A stretch of DNA of 15,979 nucleotides from Sulfurimonas sp. UBA6792 (GCA_002452425.1 DKFQ01000001.1:1-15979), one strand, 5' to 3'. Counted from the stretch's first letter, positions 7,512 through 14,823 are shown. The notes: a model not told the origin generated them from the sequence alone. Translations and numbers: made by a program.

Positions 7512-7961
7512 ATGAGCTTAGAAAAAGATATAGAGTCGTTTGCTCGCTCTTTGGGGCTAGAGATTTATGACGTTGCAACAGTAAAAGAGAATGAAGAGAT
7601 TATTTACAGAGTAAGTGTACTCTCAGGAACGGTAGAAGGCGGCAAAAGAAATGGAGTGAGTTTGGATGAGTGCGCTCATTTGAGCCGTCTTGTCTCTCCT
7701 CTTTTAGATGTCACGCCTCCTCTTGAGGGAGAGTACAGACTTGAAGTCGGAAGTCCGGGGATTGAGAGAAAAGTAGCTACTCTTAAGCAGTTCGCTCTTT
7801 CAGTTGGCGAGAGAGTTTCGGTTACATTAAAGACAAAAGAAAAGTACAAGGGAGTGCTTCTAAAAGTAGAAGATGCAATGATTACTCTTGATGTTGATGG
7901 CGAGGAAGTTTGTGTCGATTTTGCACAAATTTCAAAAGCTAGAACATATTTTGAATGGTAG
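7512..7961 (+). CDS. rimP: Ribosome maturation factor RimP
   Basis: RimP assists early assembly of the 30S 3' domain, before uS12 uptake. The 149-residue product is of usual length: an N-terminal alpha/beta domain (GLEIYDVATVKENEEIIYRV, then GVSLDECAHLSR), the RimP hallmark LEVGSPGIERKV at about residues 77-88, and a C-terminal Sm-like beta-barrel (ERVSVTLKTKEKYKGVLLKV). The ATG lies 7 bases after rbfA, preceded by TAGG. In many bacteria rimP is upstream of nusA-infB; here it follows rbfA, as in other Campylobacterota. The 3' end overlaps ribD by 7 bases. Confidence 0.93.
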   Translation: MSLEKDIESFARSLGLEIYDVATVKENEEIIYRVSVLSGTVEGGKRNGVSLDECAHLSRLVSPLLDVTPPLEGEYRLEVGSPGIERKVATLKQFALSVGERVSVTLKTKEKYKGVLLKVEDAMITLDVDGEEVCVDFAQISKARTYFEW

Positions 7962-8962
7962 TTGATAGCCACTTTTTTATGACTCTAGCCTTGAGAGAGG
8001 CTTGGAAATATCAGGGTTTAACCTACCCAAATCCGGCAGTGGGTTGTGTCGTAGTGGCACAAAACGGGGCTATTTTAGCCATAGAAGCCCATAGAAAAGC
8101 GGGTGCACCGCATGCTGAAGTCGAAGCACTCAAAGCGGCGTACCACAAACTGACTTGCGATGAAATAATTTTAAATCTTACAAACTCTGCAGATATCCAC
8201 ACCTATCTTTTACAAAATCACAACAATTGCTTTAACGGTGTAACAGTTTTTACGACACTAGAGCCTTGCTCACACATCGGCAAAACCCCCTCATGTGCAA
8301 ATCTGCTCTCCAAACTTGGCATTAAAAAACTCTTTGTAGGCTCAAACGACAGCCATGTAGTCGCAAGCGGCGGAAGCCAAATAGTCAAAAATGCAGGCGT
8401 TGAAGTTCAAGAACATCTTATGGAAAAAGAGTGTGATGCTTTGCTGAAACCATTTAAACTCTCTCAAGAGAAGCAGTTTGTCTTTTTTAAATGGGCGCAG
8501 AGACTAGACGGTAGTGTTGATGGCGGTGTGATTAGCTCGCAAAGCTCAAGAAAACTCGTTCATGCCATGAGAGATGTATGCGATTTGCTTGTTATAGGGG
8601 GCAACACGGTACGCATAGACCGTCCCACACTTGACGCAAGGCTAGTGAGCGGCAAAGCACCTGATGTGCTGATACTCTCAAGGCGCAAAGAGTTTGACAC
8701 AACTATCCCGCTTTTTAGCGTACCGGATAGAGAAGTGATGATAGCAGATAGTTTTGAGGCTATAAAAGGGTATAAAAATATCATGATTGAGGGTGGGCGT
8801 GAGATGTTTGAACTCTCAAAAGAGTTTGTTGATTATTATCTCTGTTTTGTATCCCCTCAAATGGGCGGAGAGGTCGGTTTTGGCGGAGTGCATGAGAGAT
8901 TTGAAATCTTAAATATAGCACAAGATGAGCAAGATATAATTATGTGGATGAAAAGGGGCTAG
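7955..8962 (+). CDS. ribD: Bifunctional riboflavin deaminase/reductase RibD
   Basis: RibD carries out two consecutive steps of riboflavin synthesis: deamination of diaminohydroxyphosphoribosylaminopyrimidine, then reduction of the ribosyl side chain with NADPH. Residues 1-150 form the deaminase with zinc/catalytic HAE (53-55) and EPCSHIGKTPSC (103-114; Cys105 and Cys114). Residues about 165-335 form the reductase domain (FKWAQRLDGSVDG, DLLVIGGNTVRIDRPTLDAR, MIEGGREMF). Compared with the E. coli enzyme there is an extra stretch of roughly 25-30 residues (about 63-94) between the two zinc motifs, and the total (335) is shorter than 367. The ATG overlaps rimP by 7 bases with no strong ribosome site, so coupling is likely. 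Both activities look intact. Confidence 0.93.
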   Translation: MVVDSHFFMTLALREAWKYQGLTYPNPAVGCVVVAQNGAILAIEAHRKAGAPHAEVEALKAAYHKLTCDEIILNLTNSADIHTYLLQNHNNCFNGVTVFTTLEPCSHIGKTPSCANLLSKLGIKKLFVGSNDSHVVASGGSQIVKNAGVEVQEHLMEKECDALLKPFKLSQEKQFVFFKWAQRLDGSVDGGVISSQSSRKLVHAMRDVCDLLVIGGNTVRIDRPTLDARLVSGKAPDVLILSRRKEFDTTIPLFSVPDREVMIADSFEAIKGYKNIMIEGGREMFELSKEFVDYYLCFVSPQMGGEVGFGGVHERFEILNIAQDEQDIIMWMKRG

Positions 8963-8966
8963 GCTT

Positions 8967-9677
8967 ATGGAAAAACAAGAAAAAATAGTATCGATGTTTG
9001 ATGACATCGCACCGACTTACGACACCGCAAACCGTGTTATGAGTATGGGAGTGGACAAGAGCTGGAGACGCAAAGCGTGTGATTTGGCTTATGGTTTTTA
9101 TGCAAAAGATAGCATTGACAAGATAGTTGATGTTGCATGCGGCACCGGCGATATGATGGACTTTTGGAAAAAAAGATCTGAAACAAACGGCATAGCAGTA
9201 GGCGAGATAGTAGGTGTTGACCCATCACAGGGCATGGTTGGCGTTGCACGGGAGAAATTTCCGAAATTTAACTACCACATAGCAAAAGCAACAGAGATTC
9301 CGCTTCAAGATAGCAGTGCCGACATCCTAAGCATCACATACGGCATACGCAATGTCGTCGAGAGAGAAGCTGCCCTCGGAGAGTTTAACAGAGTTTTAAA
9401 ACAGGGCGGTCTTGTTGTAATCCTAGAGTTTATGAAAAATGAAAATCCATCGCTTCTTGGAAAAATCAGAGACTTTTACATGAACAAAATCCTCCCTAAA
9501 ATCGGCGGTTTTATCTCCAATAACCTTGAAGCCTACGAGTACTTGCCAAACTCCATAGAGGACTTCTCCACGGTAGCAAATATGCAAAATGAACTAAGAG
9601 CGGCAGGCTTTGAGATAGTTTATACAAAGAGCTTCTCTATGGATATCTCAACACTTATTATTGCGAGAAAAAAGTAG
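8967..9677 (+). CDS. ubiE: Demethylmenaquinone methyltransferase UbiE/MenG
   Basis: An SAM-dependent C-methyltransferase for the last step of menaquinone synthesis (ubiquinone in organisms that make it). The 236-residue protein shows the family start (IVSMFDDIAPTYDTANRVMSMGVDKSWRR), SAM motif I VDVACGTGD at 54-62, the acidic post-I GVDPS at 83-87 and the UbiE signature YGIRNV at 125-130 followed by EFNRVLKQGGLVVILEF. A good AAGGGG site (8953-8958) is 8 bases ahead of the ATG, inside the end of ribD. In Campylobacterota the substrate should be demethylmenaquinone since they use menaquinones, hence menG might be the better name. The possible aminofutalosine deaminase at the right end of the window belongs to the same pathway. 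It closes the long upstream gene run. Confidence 0.92.
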   Translation: MEKQEKIVSMFDDIAPTYDTANRVMSMGVDKSWRRKACDLAYGFYAKDSIDKIVDVACGTGDMMDFWKKRSETNGIAVGEIVGVDPSQGMVGVAREKFPKFNYHIAKATEIPLQDSSADILSITYGIRNVVEREAALGEFNRVLKQGGLVVILEFMKNENPSLLGKIRDFYMNKILPKIGGFISNNLEAYEYLPNSIEDFSTVANMQNELRAAGFEIVYTKSFSMDISTLIIARKK

Positions 9678-9722
9678 TTATTTACACTGGCGCATAGCTG
9701 CTATTTTTAAAAAGGTCAAGAG

Positions 9723-11144
9723 ATGGAATTTGTAAATATCATAGCAGCAGTAGTGCTTTTGGGTGTTGTTGTGGGTTCTGCCCTTTGGCTTAGAAGAGCT
9801 AGCTTAGTGGATGCGAAAGTGCTTGAAGAGCTTAATGATAAAAGGGAGTTAGTAGCGGCTATCCCTTTTTTAAAGCAGCAGATTGCAGAGCTTCAAAACA
9901 GAGAACTTTTGCTAAAAGAGGATTTTGAGGCAAAACTCTCAAAGCATCTCTCTGCCATAGATACCCTTAGAGAAAATCTATCTCAGGCTCTTTTAAAAAA
10001 TGCTGGGCTTGAAGCAAATTTAACTGCTCAACAAGAGAATAACCAGAAACTAAAAGCAGAGTTTGAAGAGCAGGGAAAAAAACTAGAACTCAAACTCAAC
10101 GAAATCATGCAAAACAACTTAGATAGCAAGTTGAAAAAATTTGATGAAACTTCTCTCAAGTCGCTAGACACCATCCTCAAACCGTTTAAAGAAAACATTG
10201 ATTCTTTCAAAAAAAAGGTAGAAGAGACGCAAGAGAGCAGCGTAAAAAAGTTTGCCGAACTCTCAAAAGAGATAGAGCAAGTGACAAAAGCGGGGATGAG
10301 CATAAGTCAAGAGGCGCAAAATCTCACAACCGCACTTAAAGGTAAAAAGCAGACGCAGGGGAGTTGGGGCGAGATGATTTTGGAGAGCGTTCTGGAGTAT
10401 TCGGGACTGCTTAAAAATGTCCACTACTACACGCAACAGAGCTACAAAGATGAGCAAGGCGACACAAAACGCCCCGATGTTATCATCAAACTGCCGCAAG
10501 AGCGCACCATGATTATAGACTCTAAAGTCTCGCTCAATGATTATGATGCTTATATCAGAGCCGAGAGTGAAGAGGAGCGGGGCGTTGCCGTCTCAAACAT
10601 GGTAGCTTCGTTTAAAAACCACATCGACACGCTTGATTCTAAGGATTATGCACACTACAAGATAGGCACTTTGCAGTATGTCTTTATGTTTGTTCCCATC
10701 GAGGGGGCGTTTGCGTTGGCTGTTCAAAGAGACCCCTCGCTTTATGAGTACGCTCTAAAAAAACATATAGCCATCGTAAATCCATCTACACTGACCGTCT
10801 CACTTCGCACCATCTACCTCTACTGGCAGAGTGAACAGTCCAACACTCTTGCGACAAAACTCTTTGACGAGGCAGGAAAACTTTATGATAAAGTCGTGGG
10901 GTACGCAGAGAGTTTTAACAAGGTCGGCAACCATATAAAGGCCCTTGCAAGCAGCTATGACACTGCACACAAACAACTCAGCGAGGGAAGTGGCAACATC
11001 TTAGGACGTGTGGAAAACCTCAAAAAACTAGGCGCAAAAGCGACAAAAACGCTCAAAGATTCCAAGATAGAGTTTCAAGATTTTGATAATGAGAGTGTAG
11101 AAGTGTCGGTCATAGAAGATATGCCGCTTTTAGAGGAGAAATAA
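9723..11144 (+). CDS. rmuC: RmuC-family DNA recombination protein
   Basis: RmuC proteins limit recombination between inverted repeats and have a nuclease-like fold; the biochemical activity is poorly known. The 473-residue product has an N-terminal membrane segment (residues 4-23, NIIAAVVLLGVVVGSALWL), a long predicted coiled coil (about 30-190, rich in Lys/Glu/Leu), then the conserved RmuC domain: GSWGE at 213-217, KRPDVIIKLP at 249-258 and IDSKVSLNDYDAY at 265-277, with D252, D266 and K268 resembling a PD-(D/E)XK site. The start ATG follows AAAAGG 7 bases upstream in a 45-base gap after ubiE, where only a weak promoter-like pair is seen. It is 2 bases from xseA; pairing with another DNA-processing gene suggests shared expression. 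Confidence 0.92.
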   Translation: MEFVNIIAAVVLLGVVVGSALWLRRASLVDAKVLEELNDKRELVAAIPFLKQQIAELQNRELLLKEDFEAKLSKHLSAIDTLRENLSQALLKNAGLEANLTAQQENNQKLKAEFEEQGKKLELKLNEIMQNNLDSKLKKFDETSLKSLDTILKPFKENIDSFKKKVEETQESSVKKFAELSKEIEQVTKAGMSISQEAQNLTTALKGKKQTQGSWGEMILESVLEYSGLLKNVHYYTQQSYKDEQGDTKRPDVIIKLPQERTMIIDSKVSLNDYDAYIRAESEEERGVAVSNMVASFKNHIDTLDSKDYAHYKIGTLQYVFMFVPIEGAFALAVQRDPSLYEYALKKHIAIVNPSTLTVSLRTIYLYWQSEQSNTLATKLFDEAGKLYDKVVGYAESFNKVGNHIKALASSYDTAHKQLSEGSGNILGRVENLKKLGAKATKTLKDSKIEFQDFDNESVEVSVIEDMPLLEEK

Positions 11145-11146
11145 GA

Positions 11147-12397
11147 GTGTATATCTTAAACGTCTCTTCACTAAACGAGCAGATAAAAGTCCTTATAGAG
11201 GAGAGTTTTAGCCGTGTTTTGGTGGAGGGAGAGCTTTCTCGCATTACACATCATAGCAGTGGACATGTCTATTTTACGCTCAAAGATGAAAACTCCACCA
11301 TAAAAGCCGTGATTTTTAAGGCAAACGCCGCAAAGCTCAAGTTTCAGCTTCAAGAGGGGCTTAAGGTGGTTCTTGATGGGGCGGTGACGCTGTACAAACC
11401 TCGTGGCGAGTATCAGATAAACTGTTTTACCATTTCGCCATCTGGGCATGGGGCGTTGGCGTTGGCGTATGAGCAGCTTAAGGGCAGACTTGCGTCAAAG
11501 GGCTATTTTGAAGCTTCAAGAAAAAAACAACTACCAAAATTTCCAAAAAAAATCGCCCTTATCACCTCTGCAACTGGTGCGGCTTTGCAAGATATGCTTC
11601 GGGTTGCGCAACATAGATACAGACTTTTGGAGATAGATGTTTATGATGTTTTGGTGCAGGGGGAAAATGCAGCTCCAGCCATCGCAAAAGCACTCTCTTT
11701 GGCAGATACAAATGGGCATGACATTATCGTTATAGGGCGAGGCGGTGGAAGCATAGAGGATTTGTGGGCGTTTAATGAAGAGATAGTGGCGGATGCGATT
11801 TTTCAAGCCCAAACTCCCATCGTCTCGGCGGTTGGACATGAGATAGACTGGGTGATAAGCGATTTTGTAGCAGACCTAAGAGCGCCCACGCCAAGTGCGG
11901 CGATGCAGATGATTTTGCCGGACACAAACGAACTCTACCTCTCTATTGATGCGCTTTTTACGAGTTTGACACAAAGAGTGGGACAAAAAATCTACAACTT
12001 CAAACAAGAACTCTCACACCTTACGGCTCTTTTTACGCAGCACTCCATTGAGAGAAAAGTGACACATAAGATTGAAGAGATTAAACAGATACGAGAGCAG
12101 TTGCACCGAACTATCTCGTTTAAAATGCAAAATTTTTACAAAGAGCTGGAGCTTGTGCAAAGCAGATTTCCAGATGCTATAGATAAAAGGTTAAATATTG
12201 CCAAAAATCAAGTTGCACTATTAGAAAAAATGATAGAATCAAACAATCCGAAATTAAAGAGCAAAAAAGGGTTTGCGCAGATTTCAAAAGAGTCTAAAGT
12301 GGTGGAAATATCCTCTTTAGAGGTTGATGAGATATTTGATTTAATGAGTGATGAGACGATAGTAAGGGCAAAAGTCCTTCAAAAAAGCAAAATATAG
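11147..12397 (+). CDS. xseA: Exodeoxyribonuclease VII large subunit XseA
   Basis: XseA is the catalytic subunit of exonuclease VII, which degrades single-stranded DNA from both ends. The 416-residue protein has an N-terminal OB fold (residues 1-100; VLVEGELSRI, GHVYFTLKDE), the catalytic region with IALITSATGAALQDM at 136-150, GRGGGSIEDLWAFNEE at 197-212 and GHEIDWVISDFVADLRAPTPSAA at 230-252, and a C-terminal helical coiled-coil stalk (about 260-370) to which small subunits XseB bind. Length is near the family norm of about 400-450. Start GTG is supported by GAGGAGA at 11133-11139, 7 bases ahead. xseB is not adjacent here, so it must be elsewhere if the enzyme is functional. Identification is secure. 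Confidence 0.96.
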   Translation: MYILNVSSLNEQIKVLIEESFSRVLVEGELSRITHHSSGHVYFTLKDENSTIKAVIFKANAAKLKFQLQEGLKVVLDGAVTLYKPRGEYQINCFTISPSGHGALALAYEQLKGRLASKGYFEASRKKQLPKFPKKIALITSATGAALQDMLRVAQHRYRLLEIDVYDVLVQGENAAPAIAKALSLADTNGHDIIVIGRGGGSIEDLWAFNEEIVADAIFQAQTPIVSAVGHEIDWVISDFVADLRAPTPSAAMQMILPDTNELYLSIDALFTSLTQRVGQKIYNFKQELSHLTALFTQHSIERKVTHKIEEIKQIREQLHRTISFKMQNFYKELELVQSRFPDAIDKRLNIAKNQVALLEKMIESNNPKLKSKKGFAQISKESKVVEISSLEVDEIFDLMSDETIVRAKVLQKSKI

Positions 12398-12400
12398 GAG
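12395..12400 (+). promoter_or_regulatory. Strong ribosome binding site, FmdE-like gene
   Basis: TAGGAG overlapping the xseA stop codon lies 6 bases before ATG 12407. This fixes the start and suggests well-translated product relative to the coupled genes upstream. Confidence 0.65.
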
Positions 12401-12406
12401 TAAAGT

Positions 12407-13006
12407 ATGGGTTATCCAAAGTTTTTCGATAGTGTTGAGAGTATCAAGGTGGTAGATCCTTTGTCAAATGTTTTAGGTGCATTTGAAGACGGTATTTATG
12501 AGATTACTTTTTTAGAGGTAGTTAAAGCCGCAGGACATAGCTGTCCAACAGTTGCAGGTGCATACCTCATAACTTTAGAGGGTTTAAAAGCACTCTATCC
12601 AGACGCAAGAGCGGTAAGAGGTGAGATAAAAGCAGAGTTTAGAGACCCTATGGAAGAGGGCGTTGCAGGCGTCATCGGCAATGTTGTCTCTCAGATAACG
12701 GGTGCGACAGAAAAAAGCGGTTTCAAAGGCTTAGGCGGAAAATTTGCAAGACACTCTTTGATGAAGTTTAACGCAAACATCAACTCCTCCATAAGACTTA
12801 CAAGAACAGACAACGGCAAAAGCGTAGATGTTTACTATGACCCATCTTCCATCGGCGGAAGCCCAAAAATGCAGATGCTTATGCAAAAAATGATGGGCGG
12901 CATGGCAAGCAAAGAGGAAGCAAAAGAGTTCGGCGCACTTTGGCAGGATAGAGTTGAGAGAATTATGGCAAACATACCGAGTGTTATCAGGGTTGTGAAA
13001 AACTAG
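12407..13006 (+). CDS. Stand-alone FmdE-like domain protein, function unknown
   Basis: A 199-residue soluble protein resembling the FmdE domain, first named in a formylmethanofuran dehydrogenase operon but also found in many bacteria that have no such enzyme. The diagnostic part is AAGHSCPTVAGAYL (residues 41-54), in which His44 and Cys46 match the family GHxCP motif and could bind a metal. Then follow RGEIKAEFRDPMEEGVAGVIG (about 71-91) and SGFKGLGGKFARHSL (about 103-117). The C-terminus contains a Met/Gly-rich helix (MQMLMQKMMGGMAS, about 161-174). No signal peptide or membrane segment. It follows xseA by 9 bases and ends at a palindrome, so it is the last gene of its set. There are no methanogenesis-like partners nearby; reaction and substrate are unknown. 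The family assignment comes from memory of the motif. Confidence 0.6.
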   Translation: MGYPKFFDSVESIKVVDPLSNVLGAFEDGIYEITFLEVVKAAGHSCPTVAGAYLITLEGLKALYPDARAVRGEIKAEFRDPMEEGVAGVIGNVVSQITGATEKSGFKGLGGKFARHSLMKFNANINSSIRLTRTDNGKSVDVYYDPSSIGGSPKMQMLMQKMMGGMASKEEAKEFGALWQDRVERIMANIPSVIRVVKN

Positions 13007-13015
13007 CTAGTTTTT
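12998..13015 (+). terminator. Perfect 18-base palindrome, possible weak terminator
   Basis: AAAAACTAGCTAGTTTTT overlaps the stop codon of the FmdE-like gene and is a perfect inverted repeat. Folded as RNA it gives a 7-base-pair stem with an AGCT loop ending in five U. The stem is AT-rich and therefore weak, so termination is uncertain; it could act in both directions or be a protein-binding site. Its position at the end of one gene set and just before a promoter-like box supports a boundary role. Confidence 0.4.
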
Positions 13016-13042
13016 AGTAGCTATTCTGTAACGCTTAGAGAG

Positions 13043-13048
13043 TATAAT
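13043..13048 (+). promoter_or_regulatory. Probable -10 promoter box for the 139-residue gene
   Basis: A perfect TATAAT in the 65-base gap after the FmdE-like gene. Transcription would begin near 13055, leaving a leader of about 16 bases that contains the AAGGAG ribosome site (13060-13065) 6 bases before ATG 13072. There is no good -35 box at the usual spacing, as expected for Campylobacterota sigma-70 promoters. It would drive the 139-residue gene and ogt. Confidence 0.55.
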
Positions 13049-13071
13049 TCGCTTTAAAAAAGGAGCGAACA

Positions 13072-13491
13072 ATGGCATATTTTGACAACGCGAAAGTCGG
13101 AGATAGGGTTTATGGTCTGGTGTTTGGTGGGGGAGAGATAGAGCAAATTTTTGAAAATAGCCACTACAAACTCATGGTAAGTTTCAAAAATGGCTACGAG
13201 GTTCCCTATACCGAAGATGGCATTCCTGGATGGGGAAATTTTAAGAAGCAGACGCTTTATTATAAAAACGATATTGATTTGACGGATGTCGATTTTTCTC
13301 CTGTTTCCAAAGTGCTCTCTATCAAAAAAATCATCAAACTCAAAGAGAAAGACAAACTTCAAGTGAGACTTCCTTCAGGTGTATGGAAAAAGGTTAAAAA
13401 AGCAGAAGAGTCCTATATTGAGGATCTTTTAGAGAGAGAAAAGTACCATATGTTTCGCAAAAAACCTGAAAAAAAAGAGCTTGAGAAGTGA
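13072..13491 (+). CDS. Uncharacterised conserved-looking protein, 139 residues
   Basis: I do not recognise a named family. The protein is soluble, with no signal peptide or membrane segment. Residues 1-60 read as short beta strands with a pattern GDRVYGLVFGGGEI, LMVSFKNGYEVPYTEDGIPGW, then QTLYYKND near 62-69; this resembles a small barrel seen in some phage and bacterial proteins of unknown role (recalled, not tested). Residues 100-139 are highly charged and Lys-rich (KLKEKDKLQVRLPSGVWKKVKKAEE, ending KKPEKKELEK), which could suit nucleic acid binding, an inference. Start ATG 13072 has an AAGGAG site and its own TATAAT. The TGA lies 3 bases before ogt, so the two are likely cotranscribed, hinting at a DNA-related role at most. 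Codon use looks like the neighbours. Confidence 0.7.
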   Translation: MAYFDNAKVGDRVYGLVFGGGEIEQIFENSHYKLMVSFKNGYEVPYTEDGIPGWGNFKKQTLYYKNDIDLTDVDFSPVSKVLSIKKIIKLKEKDKLQVRLPSGVWKKVKKAEESYIEDLLEREKYHMFRKKPEKKELEK

Positions 13492-13494
13492 TTA

Positions 13495-13968
13495 TTGTTG
13501 GAATTTAGCCGTACAATCTCCACTCCCATCGGTGAGATGATTGCTGTAGCGGATGGAGTTGCTCTTACATATCTTGATTTTGTGGATGATGAAATACAAA
13601 GCGAGTGCTCTAACCATCCTCTTTTACTGCAACTTGAGCAAGAGCTAAACGAATACTTCTCCAAAAGGCGACAAATATTTACCGTGCCACTCTCCCCTTT
13701 TGGAACGCCATTTCAAAAAGGCGTCTGGGAAACACTCCAAAAAATCCCATACGCCACAACGCTCTCCTACTCACAAGAAGCAAAACTCTTTGGCAACCCA
13801 AAAGCCACAAGAGCAGTCGCCAACGCAAACTCTAAAAACCCCATCTCCATTATCATCCCCTGTCATCGGGTTGTCGCATCAAATGGAACAATTGGAGGAT
13901 ATAGCGGCGGCGTGTGGAGAAAAGAGTTTTTACTCTCGCTTGAGAGAGCAGGGTTAGCGCAACACTAA
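13495..13968 (+). CDS. ogt: Methylated-DNA--protein-cysteine methyltransferase
   Basis: A suicide DNA-repair protein that moves the alkyl group from O6-alkylguanine (and O4-alkylthymine) to its own cysteine. The active site IPCHRV contains Cys123, and the helix-turn-helix region upstream (FQKGVWETLQKIPYATTLSY, then the Arg finger and RAVANANSKNP) and downstream GGYSGGVWRKEFLLSLE are canonical. At 157 residues it is the short single-domain Ogt type, lacking an Ada regulatory domain. The start is uncertain: TTG 13495 or TTG 13498, with a weak GAGAAG (13483-13488) ahead. An in-frame ATG occurs only later, beyond the N-terminal TPIGEM strand. It is 3 bases after the 139-residue gene. Its 3' end runs 15 bases into the convergent sppA. 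Confidence 0.93.
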   Translation: MLEFSRTISTPIGEMIAVADGVALTYLDFVDDEIQSECSNHPLLLQLEQELNEYFSKRRQIFTVPLSPFGTPFQKGVWETLQKIPYATTLSYSQEAKLFGNPKATRAVANANSKNPISIIIPCHRVVASNGTIGGYSGGVWRKEFLLSLERAGLAQH

Positions 13969-14823
13969 CTCTGGAAAGTAAGTATGCAGCGTAACTGCCG
14001 TTTGGGCGGAGAGCTTTTTCATCAGTTTATCAAACTTATCCTCTTCATTCCAAAGTGGTTCGCTTACACCGCTGAGTTCAACCACTCTCTTTTTCGCATC
14101 ATACGCAACCCCGATGCTATCGACTAAACCGACATCTTTTGCTTGATGTGCTGTGAAGATGTGTGCGTTTGCAAAGTTGTCTCTTTTGTTGATGTCAAGT
14201 CCTCTTGCAGTCGCAACATCTGATGTGAAGAGATCGTATGTGCCTTGAATCACTTTGTTAAGTTCGTTTTTCTCGTACTCTGTCCACTCTCTGTCGGTTG
14301 CACCCACTTTTTTGTACTTTCCTGCTTGCACGCTTTGGGATTTGATGCCGATTTTTTGCATGAGCGCACTTACGTCAGCACCCTGCATGATAACACCGAT
14401 GCTTCCCACCATTGAACCGGGATTTGCGATGATTTCGTTTGCCCAGATGCTAGCATAGTAGCTTCCGCTTGCTATCGTGCCGCTTGCGTAAACGACAACG
14501 GGCTTTTGTTCTTTTGCTCTTTTGATGGCATACGCAACTTCTATGGATGGAGCAACGGCACCGCCGGGAGAGTCAACATTTAGCAAAATCCCTTTTACAA
14601 ATGTGTTTGACGCTGCCTCATCTATCTGCTTGACGACCTCTGAGACCTCCATGATAGGACCTGCAAGATGTATCTCTTCAAGGTTGTTTGGTTTCAAATC
14701 CTCTTCGCTTTGTGGCGCAAAAAGAAGAAAAAGAAGAAGCAAAAAAAGCATCGCCTTAAAATGCTCTTGGATAAACTTCATAACCGCTAAGATAGGGGAG
14801 AATATATTTTTTATAAACTGCAT
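13954..14823 (-). CDS. sppA: Signal peptide peptidase SppA, short form
   Basis: SppA is a membrane-bound serine/lysine protease of the inner membrane that degrades left-over signal peptides. The 289-residue protein has an N-terminal membrane segment (about residues 22-35, FKAMLFLLLLFLLFAP) and one protease domain facing the periplasm: DSPGG at 84-88, the Ser nucleophile S119 in ASGSYYAS, NPGSMVGSIGVIMQ at 134-147 and the general base Lys171 in GKYKKVGA, 52 residues after the serine as in B. subtilis SppA. It is the single-domain type, unlike the tandem 618-residue E. coli protein. The ATG overlaps the end of the upstream amidohydrolase gene by 13 bases, so it is likely coupled to it. Convergent with ogt, 15-base overlap, no terminator between. 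Confidence 0.95.
   Translation of the reverse strand: MQFIKNIFSPILAVMKFIQEHFKAMLFLLLLFLLFAPQSEEDLKPNNLEEIHLAGPIMEVSEVVKQIDEAASNTFVKGILLNVDSPGGAVAPSIEVAYAIKRAKEQKPVVVYASGTIASGSYYASIWANEIIANPGSMVGSIGVIMQGADVSALMQKIGIKSQSVQAGKYKKVGATDREWTEYEKNELNKVIQGTYDLFTSDVATARGLDINKRDNFANAHIFTAHQAKDVGLVDSIGVAYDAKKRVVELSGVSEPLWNEEDKFDKLMKKLSAQTAVTLHTYFPELVLR

Noticed and set aside
9695..9705. Small symmetrical element ATAGCTGCTAT followed by T's after ubiE, as a terminator
   Set aside because: The loop would be too short for a stable hairpin, and there is no GC-rich stem.
9681..9707. Promoter-like pair TTTACA and TATTTT with a 15-base spacer before rmuC
   Set aside because: The -10 matches only 4 of 6 bases and the spacer is short; a promoter in this 45-base gap is possible but not supported.
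13700..13957. 85-codon frame inside ogt on the same strand
   Set aside because: Low-complexity product in another frame of a well-supported gene; no ribosome binding site.
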